From positions 3,596,001-3,660,000 of the forward strand of contig NZ_QPER01000002.1 of assembly GCF_009455635.1 (NCBI RefSeq): a stretch of DNA of 64,000 bases. Reading direction: 5' to 3'. This document shows, piece by piece, positions 7,556-16,688 of this stretch. A model generated the notes under the pieces. The model did not search any database. It saw only the letters and a list, made by a program, of their open reading frames with translations, and was not told the DNA's origin. The position numbers were made by a program, and so were the translations under genes. This DNA comes from Paraburkholderia agricolaris (GTDB lineage: Bacteria > Pseudomonadota > Gammaproteobacteria > Burkholderiales > Burkholderiaceae). Numbering within the stretch: the first letter of the stretch is position 1; each line of letters opens with the position of its first letter.

Positions 7556-9784
7556 TTACGTGGATGACGATCCGGGCGGATGATCGCCCTGCTCCGGCGT
7601 GCGTCGTGTAGGCAGCCGAAGCGGTTTCAGACGCCCCTGGGTCACGCTCTTCTGGCCGACACGCAACGGCGATATCAATTCGATCGTGTGACCCTCGCCG
7701 AACTGCGTGTGGATCACCTGCGTATCCGTTGCATCCATCAGCTTCTGCGCGGACCGCTCGACAATCCCCGCTTCGGTGCTGGTCGTCAGCACTACGGGAG
7801 AGAATGTAGCGAGCCGGTCGTGACGAACAATGATGTTTTCATCTTCCAGAGTCGTGATGATCCGGTCGGCCTGGTACTCCATGGGATCGATCACCGGCAT
7901 GTGGCCCATGCCACGCTCTTCGAGCCGCTTTTCGATGCGCTCCTTCAGCGCCGGATAGTGGGTGCAGCACAGCCACAGCGAGGTAGCATCCTGCGGCACC
8001 TTGTCGACATACTCCGCGACGGTTGCGTCCACCTCGCCCGAGACTTCGGGATCCGTGCTCAGGTGGTCGAGATTGTTCACCCGCTCGGCCCAGCCCGGCG
8101 CGCCGATTGCGTAGCCGTCCCGCAGCCTGACGTTGCGCTTCGACTGATCGACACCGGCGCGTGCGTATTGCGCGATCTTCGAAGGGTAATCGGGTGATTC
8201 GGCGGTCCTTTGCGTCGACAGCATGGCCGGCCGGTCCCCACCATGATTGACAATCTGCTCAGCCGTCGTTTCGATCAGATCGAGCACCGGCACGGAGATG
8301 CCGTCATTGGCCGTCGGGAACGCCGTGCAGGCCGTGTTGCACGCCATCGCAATGACATCCACGCCGACGTCCTCGCCGGTCTTCAACCCCTTGGCGACCA
8401 GCGAAACGAGTTCCTCGTGCTCTTTGTCACCGTATGCACCCGAGCCATGATCCGTCACGATCACAAGACGCGCTTTGCGTGGCATCCGGTACTGCAGAAA
8501 CTTCGCGACATTCTGCGCGGCAATCAGTCCGCCGTTGCCCGAATCGAACAGCCCAACGAGGAACGGCTTGTCGTGGTCAGGCGAGCGCTTCGCAACGATT
8601 CCGCCTGGCGGCAGTTGCGCGACGTTGGTCCGCAGCAGTTCGAGCATCCCCCGGTGCACATCGAGCGAATGACCATCGACGCCCGTGTAGTTCCGCCCAT
8701 CCGCGGTGGGTTGATTGACTTCGCGGCCACGTGTAACGCCGTCCACAGCACCTGCTTTTATAGTCGCGCGAATCGCATCGTCCTGCTGTTCGCCCGTGAG
8801 CAACTTGTCGAGTTTGCCGGCACGCTGCAGCATCACCGCGCCGATCGCGGTCGCACCCAGATTCGAGTTCCATGCGGTTACCGGATGATCGGCCGGCACC
8901 GCGGCGGCCATCGTTGCACCATCGAGCGCTTTGGGTATCCCCGCGAGGCCGCCCATGCCGGCTTCGTTACCGCCATCACCAACACCGACGGTTGTGATGT
9001 CTTCACGCCTTCTCGCGTTGATCAGCAGTTGGTCGACCGGCGCGTTGAAGCCGTTGATGTTCTTGCCGCGCATATTGAGGCGCTCGCCATTTTCGTTGCG
9101 GCTGGGCAATTCGATTGCCACCACCGCGTCGGGACGATGCTTGTCGAGAAGCGCGTCTGCCTGTCTGGAGGCGGCATGACCTGCATGCGGTGCATCCATG
9201 ACGTCAAAGCGCGCATATTGCTCAGCCTCGGGGTTCAGCGCCTTCACCGCCGCGCGCAGCACGGGCTCGTTAGCCTTGTCGGTGACGAAGGTGACCACCT
9301 TGCCAAGCTCCCACAGCGCGTGTGCCAGGGCGGCGGCGCCCGGAGGGCCATCGGTCTCCGGCAAGCCTGGACTGGCAGGATTCGCGGGATCGGTGTGATC
9401 GACAGAGAAGCCCGTGAGGATCATCACCCGGTCGGCGTGCTCGAGCGCTTTCGCCGCGCTCAAGGCGCCCCCCTCGACGTGAAAGCGGGAAACGTCGCGC
9501 AGGTCGTTCGCGGTCAGCAGACGATCCAGCCGCGCGGATACGCGTGTTTCCTGCTCTGTGACGGCCTCGTCCGCGTCCGCGGATTTCGCTTTGGCAGCGC
9601 CGCCTTTGCCGAACTTTGCAGCGATCTTCCTGGCCGGTGCGAAATCCGCCAGGCGTTTCAACACAGACGGCCCCTTTGACTGCTCGGTGGGCTTTGTCGA
9701 AGACGCCTGCTCCTGAGGTTCACCTGCCCGGCCACTGCTGCGCTCTGGTTCGGGACTGGCCGCCCCGGTTATTTTTCCATCCAT
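7556..9784 (-). CDS. Fused D-glutamate cyclase (DUF4392) and glutamate racemase with disordered N-terminus; candidate type III effector
   Basis: A 742-residue two-enzyme fusion. Residues 1-80 are Ser/Pro/Gln/Lys-rich and disordered. Residues about 95-390 match the D-glutamate cyclase family: LTGFSVD, ETDGPPGA (143-150), AIELPSRNENGERLNMRG (223-240), GVGDGGNEAGMG (267-278). Residues about 405-665 match glutamate racemase: LFDSGNGGL (412-420), AMACNTAC with Cys482, and CCTHYP with Cys607, the two catalytic cysteines. The expected chemistry is L-Glu to D-Glu to 5-oxo-D-proline. ATG 9784 has a good ribosome site (GGAAGG). The gene leads an operon with a CesT-like chaperone and lies behind an imperfect hrpII box. 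A cell-wall role is unlikely with the cyclase attached. Secretion is inferred from context and N-terminal composition. Confidence 0.85.
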   Translation of the reverse strand: MDGKITGAASPEPERSSGRAGEPQEQASSTKPTEQSKGPSVLKRLADFAPARKIAAKFGKGGAAKAKSADADEAVTEQETRVSARLDRLLTANDLRDVSRFHVEGGALSAAKALEHADRVMILTGFSVDHTDPANPASPGLPETDGPPGAAALAHALWELGKVVTFVTDKANEPVLRAAVKALNPEAEQYARFDVMDAPHAGHAASRQADALLDKHRPDAVVAIELPSRNENGERLNMRGKNINGFNAPVDQLLINARRREDITTVGVGDGGNEAGMGGLAGIPKALDGATMAAAVPADHPVTAWNSNLGATAIGAVMLQRAGKLDKLLTGEQQDDAIRATIKAGAVDGVTRGREVNQPTADGRNYTGVDGHSLDVHRGMLELLRTNVAQLPPGGIVAKRSPDHDKPFLVGLFDSGNGGLIAAQNVAKFLQYRMPRKARLVIVTDHGSGAYGDKEHEELVSLVAKGLKTGEDVGVDVIAMACNTACTAFPTANDGISVPVLDLIETTAEQIVNHGGDRPAMLSTQRTAESPDYPSKIAQYARAGVDQSKRNVRLRDGYAIGAPGWAERVNNLDHLSTDPEVSGEVDATVAEYVDKVPQDATSLWLCCTHYPALKERIEKRLEERGMGHMPVIDPMEYQADRIITTLEDENIIVRHDRLATFSPVVLTTSTEAGIVERSAQKLMDATDTQVIHTQFGEGHTIELISPLRVGQKSVTQGRLKPLRLPTRRTPEQGDHPPGSSST

Positions 9785-9869
9785 AATGAGACACCTTCCG
9801 TATCGTCATATCGGGGATACAGCGAGGGGTCACTCTACGAGCGCAATAGAACTGTCATATTCGGCGAGG

Positions 9870-9893
9870 CGACGTCAGCAACGGTCAAACGAA
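9870..9893 (-). promoter_or_regulatory. Imperfect hrpII box, TTCG-N16-GTCG
   Basis: Minus-strand element with one mismatch to TTCG-N16-TTCG, 86 bp before ATG 9784 of the cyclase-racemase gene. TTCTATT about 20-30 bp further on could be the -10 element. Confidence 0.45.
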
Positions 9894-9961
9894 TCTGCAC
9901 TCCAAATATAATTATGGATGCCGAATTATATTGTGCTCACGAGGCATCACGCCGCAACACG

Positions 9962-10789
9962 TTACTGCGACAGGAACTGAACGTCGTCCTGATTGCCGGT
10001 CCAGTTGTCGTACGAAACGACCTGCGGTCCGGAGCCGCCGTCCGTATTGTTTGAACCAACCAGCGTGATGCGGCCGTTGTCGTTGCTGGCGACGATCTCG
10101 ACGTGCTCGTCGCCGCCGACGATACATACGTCGCCCGGTTTTGCCTGGCTTCTGCTTTCGTTGTGCCAGCCGTCGCCCTTGAGTTCGCCGGCCAGCGTAC
10201 CGACGCTATTCGTGTGTTGCGAGTCCGGCAGTTCACCGGCCTTGACGAGACAGGCGGAGGCGAAGTTCGCACAGCACACGTCGGTCGGAATACCCTTGTC
10301 CATCGGCACTTGCTGGTTCTGCATGATGCTGGCCGCCGATGTATTGAGCAGCCCTTCGGCAATACCCGCCGGGTTGCCGGAACCGGCTCGCTTCACATTC
10401 AGATCGCCTTGCTGGCCCGTACCTCCCCCGCTTCCGCTACCCGAAGATGCGCCGGCGTGGCGGGTGGGCGCGAAGCCGCCACCGCCTCCTCCGCTTCCCC
10501 CGCCATACCCTGTGCCACCCGAAGCGCCGTCGGATGAGCTCGATTCACTCATTATTTCCATCAGCGCCGCCAGCAGTTGTTGTAACGCGTCATCCAGAGC
10601 GCTATTCGATGCGCTACCCGCTGCGTCCCATTTCGAACTGGAATTGTCGATCTTGTTTTGCCATGAGGTCCAGTAAGCGGTGTCGTCTCCGCCTTGCGCG
10701 CCGGGTGCTTGCTGAAATGAAGAGGCGTCAAAGGACGTCGGGAACGACGTGGACGAAAAAGACAACGGGGAAATTGCGCTATTCGACAT
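9962..10789 (-). CDS. Harpin-like protein fused to NlpC/P60- or amidase-like domain
   Basis: A 275-residue protein in three parts. Residues 1-88 are Ser/Thr-rich with an amphipathic helix (DDALQQLLAALMEIM, 66-80). Residues 89-128 are an almost pure Gly/Ser hinge. Residues about 140-275 form a cysteine-hydrolase-like domain: DVCCANFASACL (Cys172/173), then GDVCIVGGDEHVEIVAS (His229), then a GSNN beta turn, the Cys-His order of NlpC/P60, CHAP and amidase_6 domains. The N-terminal half recalls harpins. It would be a secreted peptidoglycan amidase, perhaps opening the wall for the T3SS pilus, or acting in host tissue. ATG 10789 has a strong ribosome site (AAAGGAA). A one-mismatch hrpII box precedes it. 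Confidence 0.75.
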   Translation of the reverse strand: MSNSAISPLSFSSTSFPTSFDASSFQQAPGAQGGDDTAYWTSWQNKIDNSSSKWDAAGSASNSALDDALQQLLAALMEIMSESSSSDGASGGTGYGGGSGGGGGGFAPTRHAGASSGSGSGGGTGQQGDLNVKRAGSGNPAGIAEGLLNTSAASIMQNQQVPMDKGIPTDVCCANFASACLVKAGELPDSQHTNSVGTLAGELKGDGWHNESRSQAKPGDVCIVGGDEHVEIVASNDNGRITLVGSNNTDGGSGPQVVSYDNWTGNQDDVQFLSQ

Positions 10790-10918
10790 GACAATTCCTT
10801 TCGCGGCGTGCGCGGGCGGCTTCGCAGCGCGCCGTGTGATTGAGCGCCAGATGCGGTGGACACGCTCTAAGGCGTCCCCTACCTTAGAACGAGGAAGCGG
10901 CCACGGCAGGGCGGCATG

Positions 10919-10942
10919 CGTAGCGACGAACGAAAAAACGAA
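10919..10942 (-). promoter_or_regulatory. Imperfect hrpII box, TTCG-N16-TACG
   Basis: Minus-strand element, one mismatch from consensus, 130 bp before ATG 10789 of the harpin-amidase gene. TTCTAAGG about 30 bp downstream is a weak -10 candidate. Confidence 0.4.
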
Positions 10943-10977
10943 ATTTGCGAGCGCTCGGGTTGTGCGTTGCGGACGCG

Positions 10978-12087
10978 CTATGTCAGCTCCTGCGCCACCT
11001 CGTCACGCATGAACCGGCTGACCGACAGGACGTCGTCGAGCGCCCACGTGCAGTGATACCAGCCGGTCGGCACGATCAGAAGGTCGCCGGGTTCGAGAAT
11101 CACATCAACGGGCGATGCTTGCGCAAACTGCGGAAACCGCACCAGATCCAGTGTATCGGCATTGACGCGGCATAGCTGATGGGAATTGAACGCGTCGAGG
11201 ACATACAGCAGCTCGCTCTGCCCGGGCGCGAACAGCCGCACCTTCTTGCGGCCACGTACCTGCGCCAGAAAGGAACTGGCGATATCGCAATGCAAGCCCG
11301 TGACGAAACCGTCGCGCCGCCGTCCGCTCCACAACTGGGCCGCGCTGAACGAGGCAGCGGGCAAACCGGGCAACGCGAACAATGGTGCAAGTTTTTCGGG
11401 CAGCAGACATCCGTCTGTATACGGTGGCACGCTACCGTGCCGATCATCATGCTCACGGCCGGGCACCGGCAGCACGTCGCGCAGCCGCAGCGGATCATCG
11501 CCGGGCGCCGCCTCGCGCAGCACGATATCGCCATAGCGCGCGTCCCATTCGACGGGATCCCATTGCACCGCCGGCCAGTCGAGCACACGTTGCAGATGCA
11601 GCGGCGTGCTGCGCCGCACGGCGTCGAGCATCGCGACACGGTCGCACATCGCAATGGCCGGCACCACGGCAAGCGCCACCGGCGCCACCGCCCGCGCGCG
11701 GGCAAGCGCGGCACGCGCGGCGGGTTCCGGACGCTTGAGCAATTGCAGCCAGTAGTAAGCGAAGCGGCTTTCGCCATCCACCCGAAAGCAGCCGTTGCAC
11801 GCCCGCAGAAAGGCTTCGTTGCGCCAGTCGAATGCAGCGGGTTCCGCCAGCGCCCATGCCAGCGCACCGCGCGTCAGCGTGATGACAGCATCGGCCGGCG
11901 CGACGCCGCCCGACATCGCCAATCGCTCTCCCAGCACAAAGCGGCAATCGAGTTCGGGCGCATCCGCCACCCTGACGCCAATGCTCACCGGCCGCGCGGT
12001 GGGCAAGTAGTGCTCAGCCACGCGTTCATACAGCAACTCTGCAAGCCGCGCCGCTGGCCGGGCACTTTCCTGGTTGGCCGCGCCCAT
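10978..12087 (-). CDS. Cupin-like (JmjC/cupin_8) Fe(II)/2-oxoglutarate hydroxylase
   Basis: A 369-residue protein. The C-terminal half has the cupin_8/JmjC signature: LHCDIASSF gives the HxD iron ligands, RGRKKVRLFAPGQ is the usual following strand and turn, and EPGDLLIVPTGWYHCTWAL supplies the second histidine. Such enzymes hydroxylate proteins or small molecules using Fe(II) and 2-oxoglutarate. ATG 12087 (preceded by GTG) was chosen because the further upstream frame is Arg-rich and looks non-coding. The N-terminal half (about 1-200) is Ala-rich and not recognised. It stands alone, divergent from the DUF3455 gene, with no hrpII box seen. Target unknown. Confidence 0.8.
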   Translation of the reverse strand: MGAANQESARPAARLAELLYERVAEHYLPTARPVSIGVRVADAPELDCRFVLGERLAMSGGVAPADAVITLTRGALAWALAEPAAFDWRNEAFLRACNGCFRVDGESRFAYYWLQLLKRPEPAARAALARARAVAPVALAVVPAIAMCDRVAMLDAVRRSTPLHLQRVLDWPAVQWDPVEWDARYGDIVLREAAPGDDPLRLRDVLPVPGREHDDRHGSVPPYTDGCLLPEKLAPLFALPGLPAASFSAAQLWSGRRRDGFVTGLHCDIASSFLAQVRGRKKVRLFAPGQSELLYVLDAFNSHQLCRVNADTLDLVRFPQFAQASPVDVILEPGDLLIVPTGWYHCTWALDDVLSVSRFMRDEVAQELT

Positions 12088-12401
12088 CACTGCGCCCCGC
12101 ACCGCGAGCGCGCGAATCGAATGGCGGACCGGTCGGCAAACTGCGCGCCAGTCTGCTTGGGCGAAATGGATTTCAGAACAAGGCTCGTCAAGGTTCGGGC
12201 GACACAGTCGGAAGAAGCCATACTTTCCCGCTGGCCTCAACTGAGTGCTTCGTCCGGTGCGAAGCCTGGCGCAATGCCGCGAACGCACGCGGCGTTGCGC
12301 GTCGGTGCGTCCGGTCATTCAAAAATTCGGGTCGCAGGCGCCCGGCGCACCTCCTTTGAGTTGTACTGCGTAGATTGCACCCAGGTGAGCCCGCCGTTTC
12401 G
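12088..12401. other. 314-bp divergent intergenic region
   Basis: Between the cupin hydroxylase and the DUF3455 gene. Several TTCG and CGAA tetramers occur but none at the 16-bp spacing of an hrpII box on either strand. No other element recognised. Confidence 0.5.
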
Positions 12402-13142
12402 ATGAAACCTTTCACGACCTCACTACCGGCTTTGTCCGCGCTTCGTTTCATCCTGCTTTCGGGCGGTGTCGCGGCCCTGAGCCGGGATCGCCGCGCAGCG
12501 CGGGCGGTTCGGGCCGCATCGGCTGCGGCGCTCACGGGTTTGCTCGCTGCCTGTGCCCAGCCACCCTTGGCCGAGCAGATCCCGCCGGCCAACGCAACCT
12601 TGCCCGCCTCGTTGCGCGCCACGCCACAGGAAATCCTCCAGGATGCGCTGACCGCCGTCGGTGACATCACCTACAGTTGCCGCCGCGACGGCGAGCGACT
12701 GTCCTGGGTTCCAACCGGTTCGGAAGCCACGCTGGTCGACGGCGCGCGGCAGAGCGTCGGCACGGTCGCACCAGGACGCTATTTCACGGCCTACGACGGC
12801 AGCTATGTGATTGGCCGCGTGACGGGCGAAGAGATCGTCACGACGGGTGCGCTGTCGTGGCAGCGCCTCAGCGCGAAATTCAACGCCGGCGAGCGGCAAG
12901 GTCAGGGCCGCTTTGCGAAAACCAGCTCGGTTCAGCGCGTGCGAACCTCCGGTGGCGTGCCACCCGCCCCTTCGTGTAACCAGGAAGGGACGTCGCTGTT
13001 CGTCCCCTATAGCGCGACATATCTGTTCTATCGGACCGCGGAGCCAGCCTCTGCCGATGCTGCCACCACGCCGGTTGCTGATCCCGCCGTGATCGTGTCG
13101 CACACGGAAGCCCCTGGCGCGGCGCCCGCTCGCGGGCAGTAA
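12402..13142 (+). CDS. DUF3455-family exported protein
   Basis: A 246-residue protein with an N-terminal hydrophobic segment (AASAAALTGLLAACAQPP, about 40-57) that looks like a lipoprotein signal with Cys about residue 52, although the leader is unusually long. The mature part has the DUF3455 pattern: YSCRRDGERLSWVPTGSEATLVD, then GTVAPGRYFTAYDGSYVIG. Members are exported proteins of unknown function found in fungi and bacteria. ATG 12402 lacks a clear ribosome site, and a TTG at 12375 is possible. It lies 32 bp before the 1167-residue effector candidate in the same direction and may share its transcript. Confidence 0.75.
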   Translation: MKPFTTSLPALSALRFILLSGGVAALSRDRRAARAVRAASAAALTGLLAACAQPPLAEQIPPANATLPASLRATPQEILQDALTAVGDITYSCRRDGERLSWVPTGSEATLVDGARQSVGTVAPGRYFTAYDGSYVIGRVTGEEIVTTGALSWQRLSAKFNAGERQGQGRFAKTSSVQRVRTSGGVPPAPSCNQEGTSLFVPYSATYLFYRTAEPASADAATTPVADPAVIVSHTEAPGAAPARGQ

Positions 13143-13174
13143 AAGCGCAACCGCCGCATGTTTCGGAGAAGCCG

Positions 13175-16100
13175 ATGAATTTTCGCCCCATGTCGTGGCT
13201 AAGCACACTGTTGCCGGGCAACAGCGCGCATGCGTCGAACCTGCCCGGCACTCCGGCTTCCGCACCGGCATCAAAGCCGCAACCGGGCGCCGCGCCCGAC
13301 ACGCCCCTCGGCGGACTCGCGCAGGCCGCGGACAAAGCCAGACACAATCCCGGCACCCGACTCTTTCGCACCGTCACGACAACGAGCGTCAAACTCGAAT
13401 CGACCACGGTCTCGGCAGGCGGGCTGACAAACCCACTTGCCGATGCCTCGCTGCCTCGGCCACCACGCAGAACGCCGCTCCCCGAGCCTGCGCCGCCGGC
13501 GCGCAATGACGTGCGCATGGGCCCGCAGGGTGGTCGGCTAGGCAGCGGTTCGGTCCAGCGCGTGAGCGCGCATCTGGTCACGGACGGCGCGGCAAGCCGG
13601 AGCGTGCCGGTGCCGAAGTTCATGAGTCCGCGGGCAATCAAATCATTTCTGACCCGCACACGGCAGCGCAAGTTGACCGCCGAAGCACGCGTGTGGGCTG
13701 ACGATCTCGACACACACTTCGAAACGCCGAGACTGGCGATCGGCGCGCTCTTTCCCCCACCTGACAGTAGCGACCCGCAAGCCCTGGCCGCTCATGGGCA
13801 AGCACTGAACTCACTGCTCGACGAACTGACATTGCACCGCCCAACCCCGGCACAAGCCGACCCGGCGCTGGGGGCCACGGTCGAACGCCTGCCCCATGAT
13901 TGCGCGATGCCGCTAGCGGACGCCCTCGCGCGCGCAAGCGGCGGCGATGCGCGGACTGCGCAGCAGATCCTCGCGCGCTTGCAGGAACCGCTCGATATCG
14001 ACGACCCGCGCACCAGTGTGCCGAACGAAGCTATCGAGGAGAAAGCATGGCAATGCGCGCAGGATCTCGCGCATACGCGCTGCGCGGCGCTCGACGCGCT
14101 ACTGCGTTTGCAGTACGGCACAGCGCAAGCCGATTGCGAACGCGGCAACGGCAAAGCGGCGCGGCTGGTGGTCTACCTGCAGGCCGGTCATAAGCTGCGC
14201 ACGCTGGAGAAGAATCTGGGCGCGACACCCTCGGCGCTCAATCCGGACCGCACGCGCGACCGCTTGCTCGGCGACGCCCGTGCCCGGCAAGCCACGCTCG
14301 CGCTCACAGCCGCCCGGCAATTGCCCGATACCCCCACCGGTTCCCGCGACATCGGCGCCTGTTCGCCGGAACAGATCACGGCCTACCGGACGTGGCAATG
14401 GGGCTTCGATGAAAGCGGCCGCGGCTCGCAGCTGGAAAAAGCCTCGCAACTGCTTTACGAGGGCGGCACGAAGTGGGTCGAGCTGGGTGCGAAGCGGCAG
14501 GCGCTGAAAGATCGTGCGATGGGCTCGATCGACGGCGCCCCTCCCGCGCAGCGCATGGCCCGCGTCAAGGCGCGCGTGGCGCTCGCCGCCCATGACGTCC
14601 CGCGCGCCTTCAGCAAGCAGCGCACGCCCTACCGGACGATGCCGAACATGCTCGGCGCGGACGTGCCGTTCTTCGACACGTTACGCGGCCAGTACGACAC
14701 CGCACTGATCGACGTCCGCACCGGCTTGCTGGAATACAGCCGGCAGCAGATGCCGCACGCGACGAATCCGGCCACGCTGATGAACACGGCGCTCAATGTC
14801 GGCCGGCTCGATACATGGCAGGCGGCCCGTCCCGACGTCCCGACGAATGCCGCTCCGCACGAGCTGCAGAAACGCCGCCCTGAATCGTTCGGCATCGGCC
14901 GGCGCGAAGCGCAGCGGATGTGGCAGGACGCACGGGCGAGCGTTGAAAACATGCGCACGGGCGCAAACGACGGGCTGATCCAGCGGACGCTGGACCTGTT
15001 CGACAGCCGGGCGCAGCGCGATGCTTTCGTCAAGGAGATGACCCAGGGCGCCGCGAGCGACGACGCGAAAACCGGCTTCACGCTCGCCGCCCTCGAGCGC
15101 TGGACGATGGCGAGCGGCATGAAGCAGGACGACCCGGCGCGCGCCGAACAGTTACGCGAGAAAATCGACACGGCACGCGACCTGACCACGCAGCCCGGCA
15201 TCGCACCGCTCGAACGCATCTCGACGGAAAACCTGCGTGACCAGCAGCACGAGTTGATGGAGCAAAACGTGCTCGGCACGATCTACACGTCCTACGACGG
15301 CGGCATGCTCGGACTCGACGCGAATCTCTGGGCCAACCTGCCCGCCAAAGTCAGGCTGACGTCGGTGGGCCCGATCCTCTCGGCAATGGGCGGCCGCGAC
15401 GCTGTCTACGCAGTAGGTACCGCGTACGACGGCGGCCAGATGCAATTCGGCACGCGCAACCGCCTGAATACGTCGGTCGGGGCACAAGGGTTTCTTGGCA
15501 TTGGCGGCGAGGTCGGCAAGGTGAAAGGCATCGCCGGCGCGGTGGCCTCCGCCACCGTCAACGGCGCGGTATCGCGCGAAGACACCGTTGTGCTGCGCGC
15601 GCATCGCGCCTCGGCAACGCGTCTTGGTCAAACGCCCGACGCCAATCAATGGCGCGACGACAGCAGCAAAATGGTCGACGCCTACTGGGATGCGATCGAG
15701 CAGTCGGCCTCGCCGGAAGGCTTCATGCAAAAGCTCGCGGAACTCACGGCGGATAATCCGCGCATCTCGCTGTCTTCGCAGACCTACGGCGCGACCACCG
15801 TCACGGCCACGCCAACCGCCGGCGTCGCAGTACGCGCGAATGTCGACGACAGTCCGGACGCGCCGAATCGCGTCGGCATCTACGTCAACGCGGGTTTGAA
15901 CACCACGTTGTTCGCGGGTGGCAATCGCACCGAAACCGGCGAGTTCACCAACGTCGTCGATTCGACCATCTTTCAGAACACCGTTACCGCGGGCGCCGGT
16001 GCGCAGTTCGCGCCGCGCCTGATCCACAACGGCGACGGCCACGGCGAAGTGAAATCCGTCAGTGCGGCCAGCAAGACGCTTGCGGCGGCGTCGACGGAGT

Positions 16101-16678
16101 TCGCTCGCCTCGGGCGTTCCGGCTTTATTTATCTGACTCGTGACAATCGCGGCTTTGTGCCCGAATTCATGCTGCGCGACGTGATGTACCGCAACGCGGA
16201 CGACTGGGGCCATGCGATTCGCGCCAATCCCGCCTGGGTAGCGGGCGTGGGAGCGCAGCGGCTGGAGCAGGTGCTCAGCGAGGCCCAGGATGAGTCGTCC
16301 GGCGAATTCGCTTTTGGCGAGCGCTGGATCATCAAGGAAGAGCGTGTGCCGAAACTCAACCACTATCTGACGCTCAGCCGCCAGTTGAACGAACAACGCG
16401 ACAACGCCCCGAGCCGACGCGAGCGTGCCGCTATCGACGCGAAACTGCACGCGCTGGAAAAGAAGATGGACGACGAACTGAACGATCCGCATGCATGGCG
16501 GCCACTCGGACTGTACGGCCTGCGGGAAACGACACGCAGCAGTTCCCAGGGCTGGAAGTATGGCGTGCGTGCTTCGCACGAACAAACGCAAAGCGGCATT
16601 GGACTGACGATGTGGGAACCGGTCACGCCGCGCCCGGCGCTCACACCGGGTGCCACCGCGCCGGGTAGCGGCATCTAG
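13175..16678 (+). CDS. Large candidate type III effector, paralogue of the 44665 protein (AWR/RipA-like?)
   Basis: A 1167-residue protein. Its first 30 residues (MNFRPMSWLSTLLPGNSAHA) and the Pro/Ala/Ser-rich 30-130 region resemble type III secretion leaders. The middle is helical. The last 400 residues are Gly/Thr-rich with alternating strands (VRLTSVGPILSAMGG, VTVTATPTAGVAVRA) and suggest a beta-barrel-like fold. It aligns by eye with the 1103-residue protein at 44665: YRTWQWGFDESG..SQLEKA here against FFAWRQSFSEDE..SDLSQA there, and similar C-termini (HAWRPLGLYGLRE against SSWMPIELKVKE). Ralstonia AWR effectors have this size and an Ala-Trp-Arg triad, so an AWR relation is possible but unproven. 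ATG 13175 has CGGAGAA. No hrpII box was found ahead of it. Confidence 0.65.
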   Translation: MNFRPMSWLSTLLPGNSAHASNLPGTPASAPASKPQPGAAPDTPLGGLAQAADKARHNPGTRLFRTVTTTSVKLESTTVSAGGLTNPLADASLPRPPRRTPLPEPAPPARNDVRMGPQGGRLGSGSVQRVSAHLVTDGAASRSVPVPKFMSPRAIKSFLTRTRQRKLTAEARVWADDLDTHFETPRLAIGALFPPPDSSDPQALAAHGQALNSLLDELTLHRPTPAQADPALGATVERLPHDCAMPLADALARASGGDARTAQQILARLQEPLDIDDPRTSVPNEAIEEKAWQCAQDLAHTRCAALDALLRLQYGTAQADCERGNGKAARLVVYLQAGHKLRTLEKNLGATPSALNPDRTRDRLLGDARARQATLALTAARQLPDTPTGSRDIGACSPEQITAYRTWQWGFDESGRGSQLEKASQLLYEGGTKWVELGAKRQALKDRAMGSIDGAPPAQRMARVKARVALAAHDVPRAFSKQRTPYRTMPNMLGADVPFFDTLRGQYDTALIDVRTGLLEYSRQQMPHATNPATLMNTALNVGRLDTWQAARPDVPTNAAPHELQKRRPESFGIGRREAQRMWQDARASVENMRTGANDGLIQRTLDLFDSRAQRDAFVKEMTQGAASDDAKTGFTLAALERWTMASGMKQDDPARAEQLREKIDTARDLTTQPGIAPLERISTENLRDQQHELMEQNVLGTIYTSYDGGMLGLDANLWANLPAKVRLTSVGPILSAMGGRDAVYAVGTAYDGGQMQFGTRNRLNTSVGAQGFLGIGGEVGKVKGIAGAVASATVNGAVSREDTVVLRAHRASATRLGQTPDANQWRDDSSKMVDAYWDAIEQSASPEGFMQKLAELTADNPRISLSSQTYGATTVTATPTAGVAVRANVDDSPDAPNRVGIYVNAGLNTTLFAGGNRTETGEFTNVVDSTIFQNTVTAGAGAQFAPRLIHNGDGHGEVKSVSAASKTLAAASTEFARLGRSGFIYLTRDNRGFVPEFMLRDVMYRNADDWGHAIRANPAWVAGVGAQRLEQVLSEAQDESSGEFAFGERWIIKEERVPKLNHYLTLSRQLNEQRDNAPSRRERAAIDAKLHALEKKMDDELNDPHAWRPLGLYGLRETTRSSSQGWKYGVRASHEQTQSGIGLTMWEPVTPRPALTPGATAPGSGI

Positions 16679-16688
16679 AGGCGCACCC

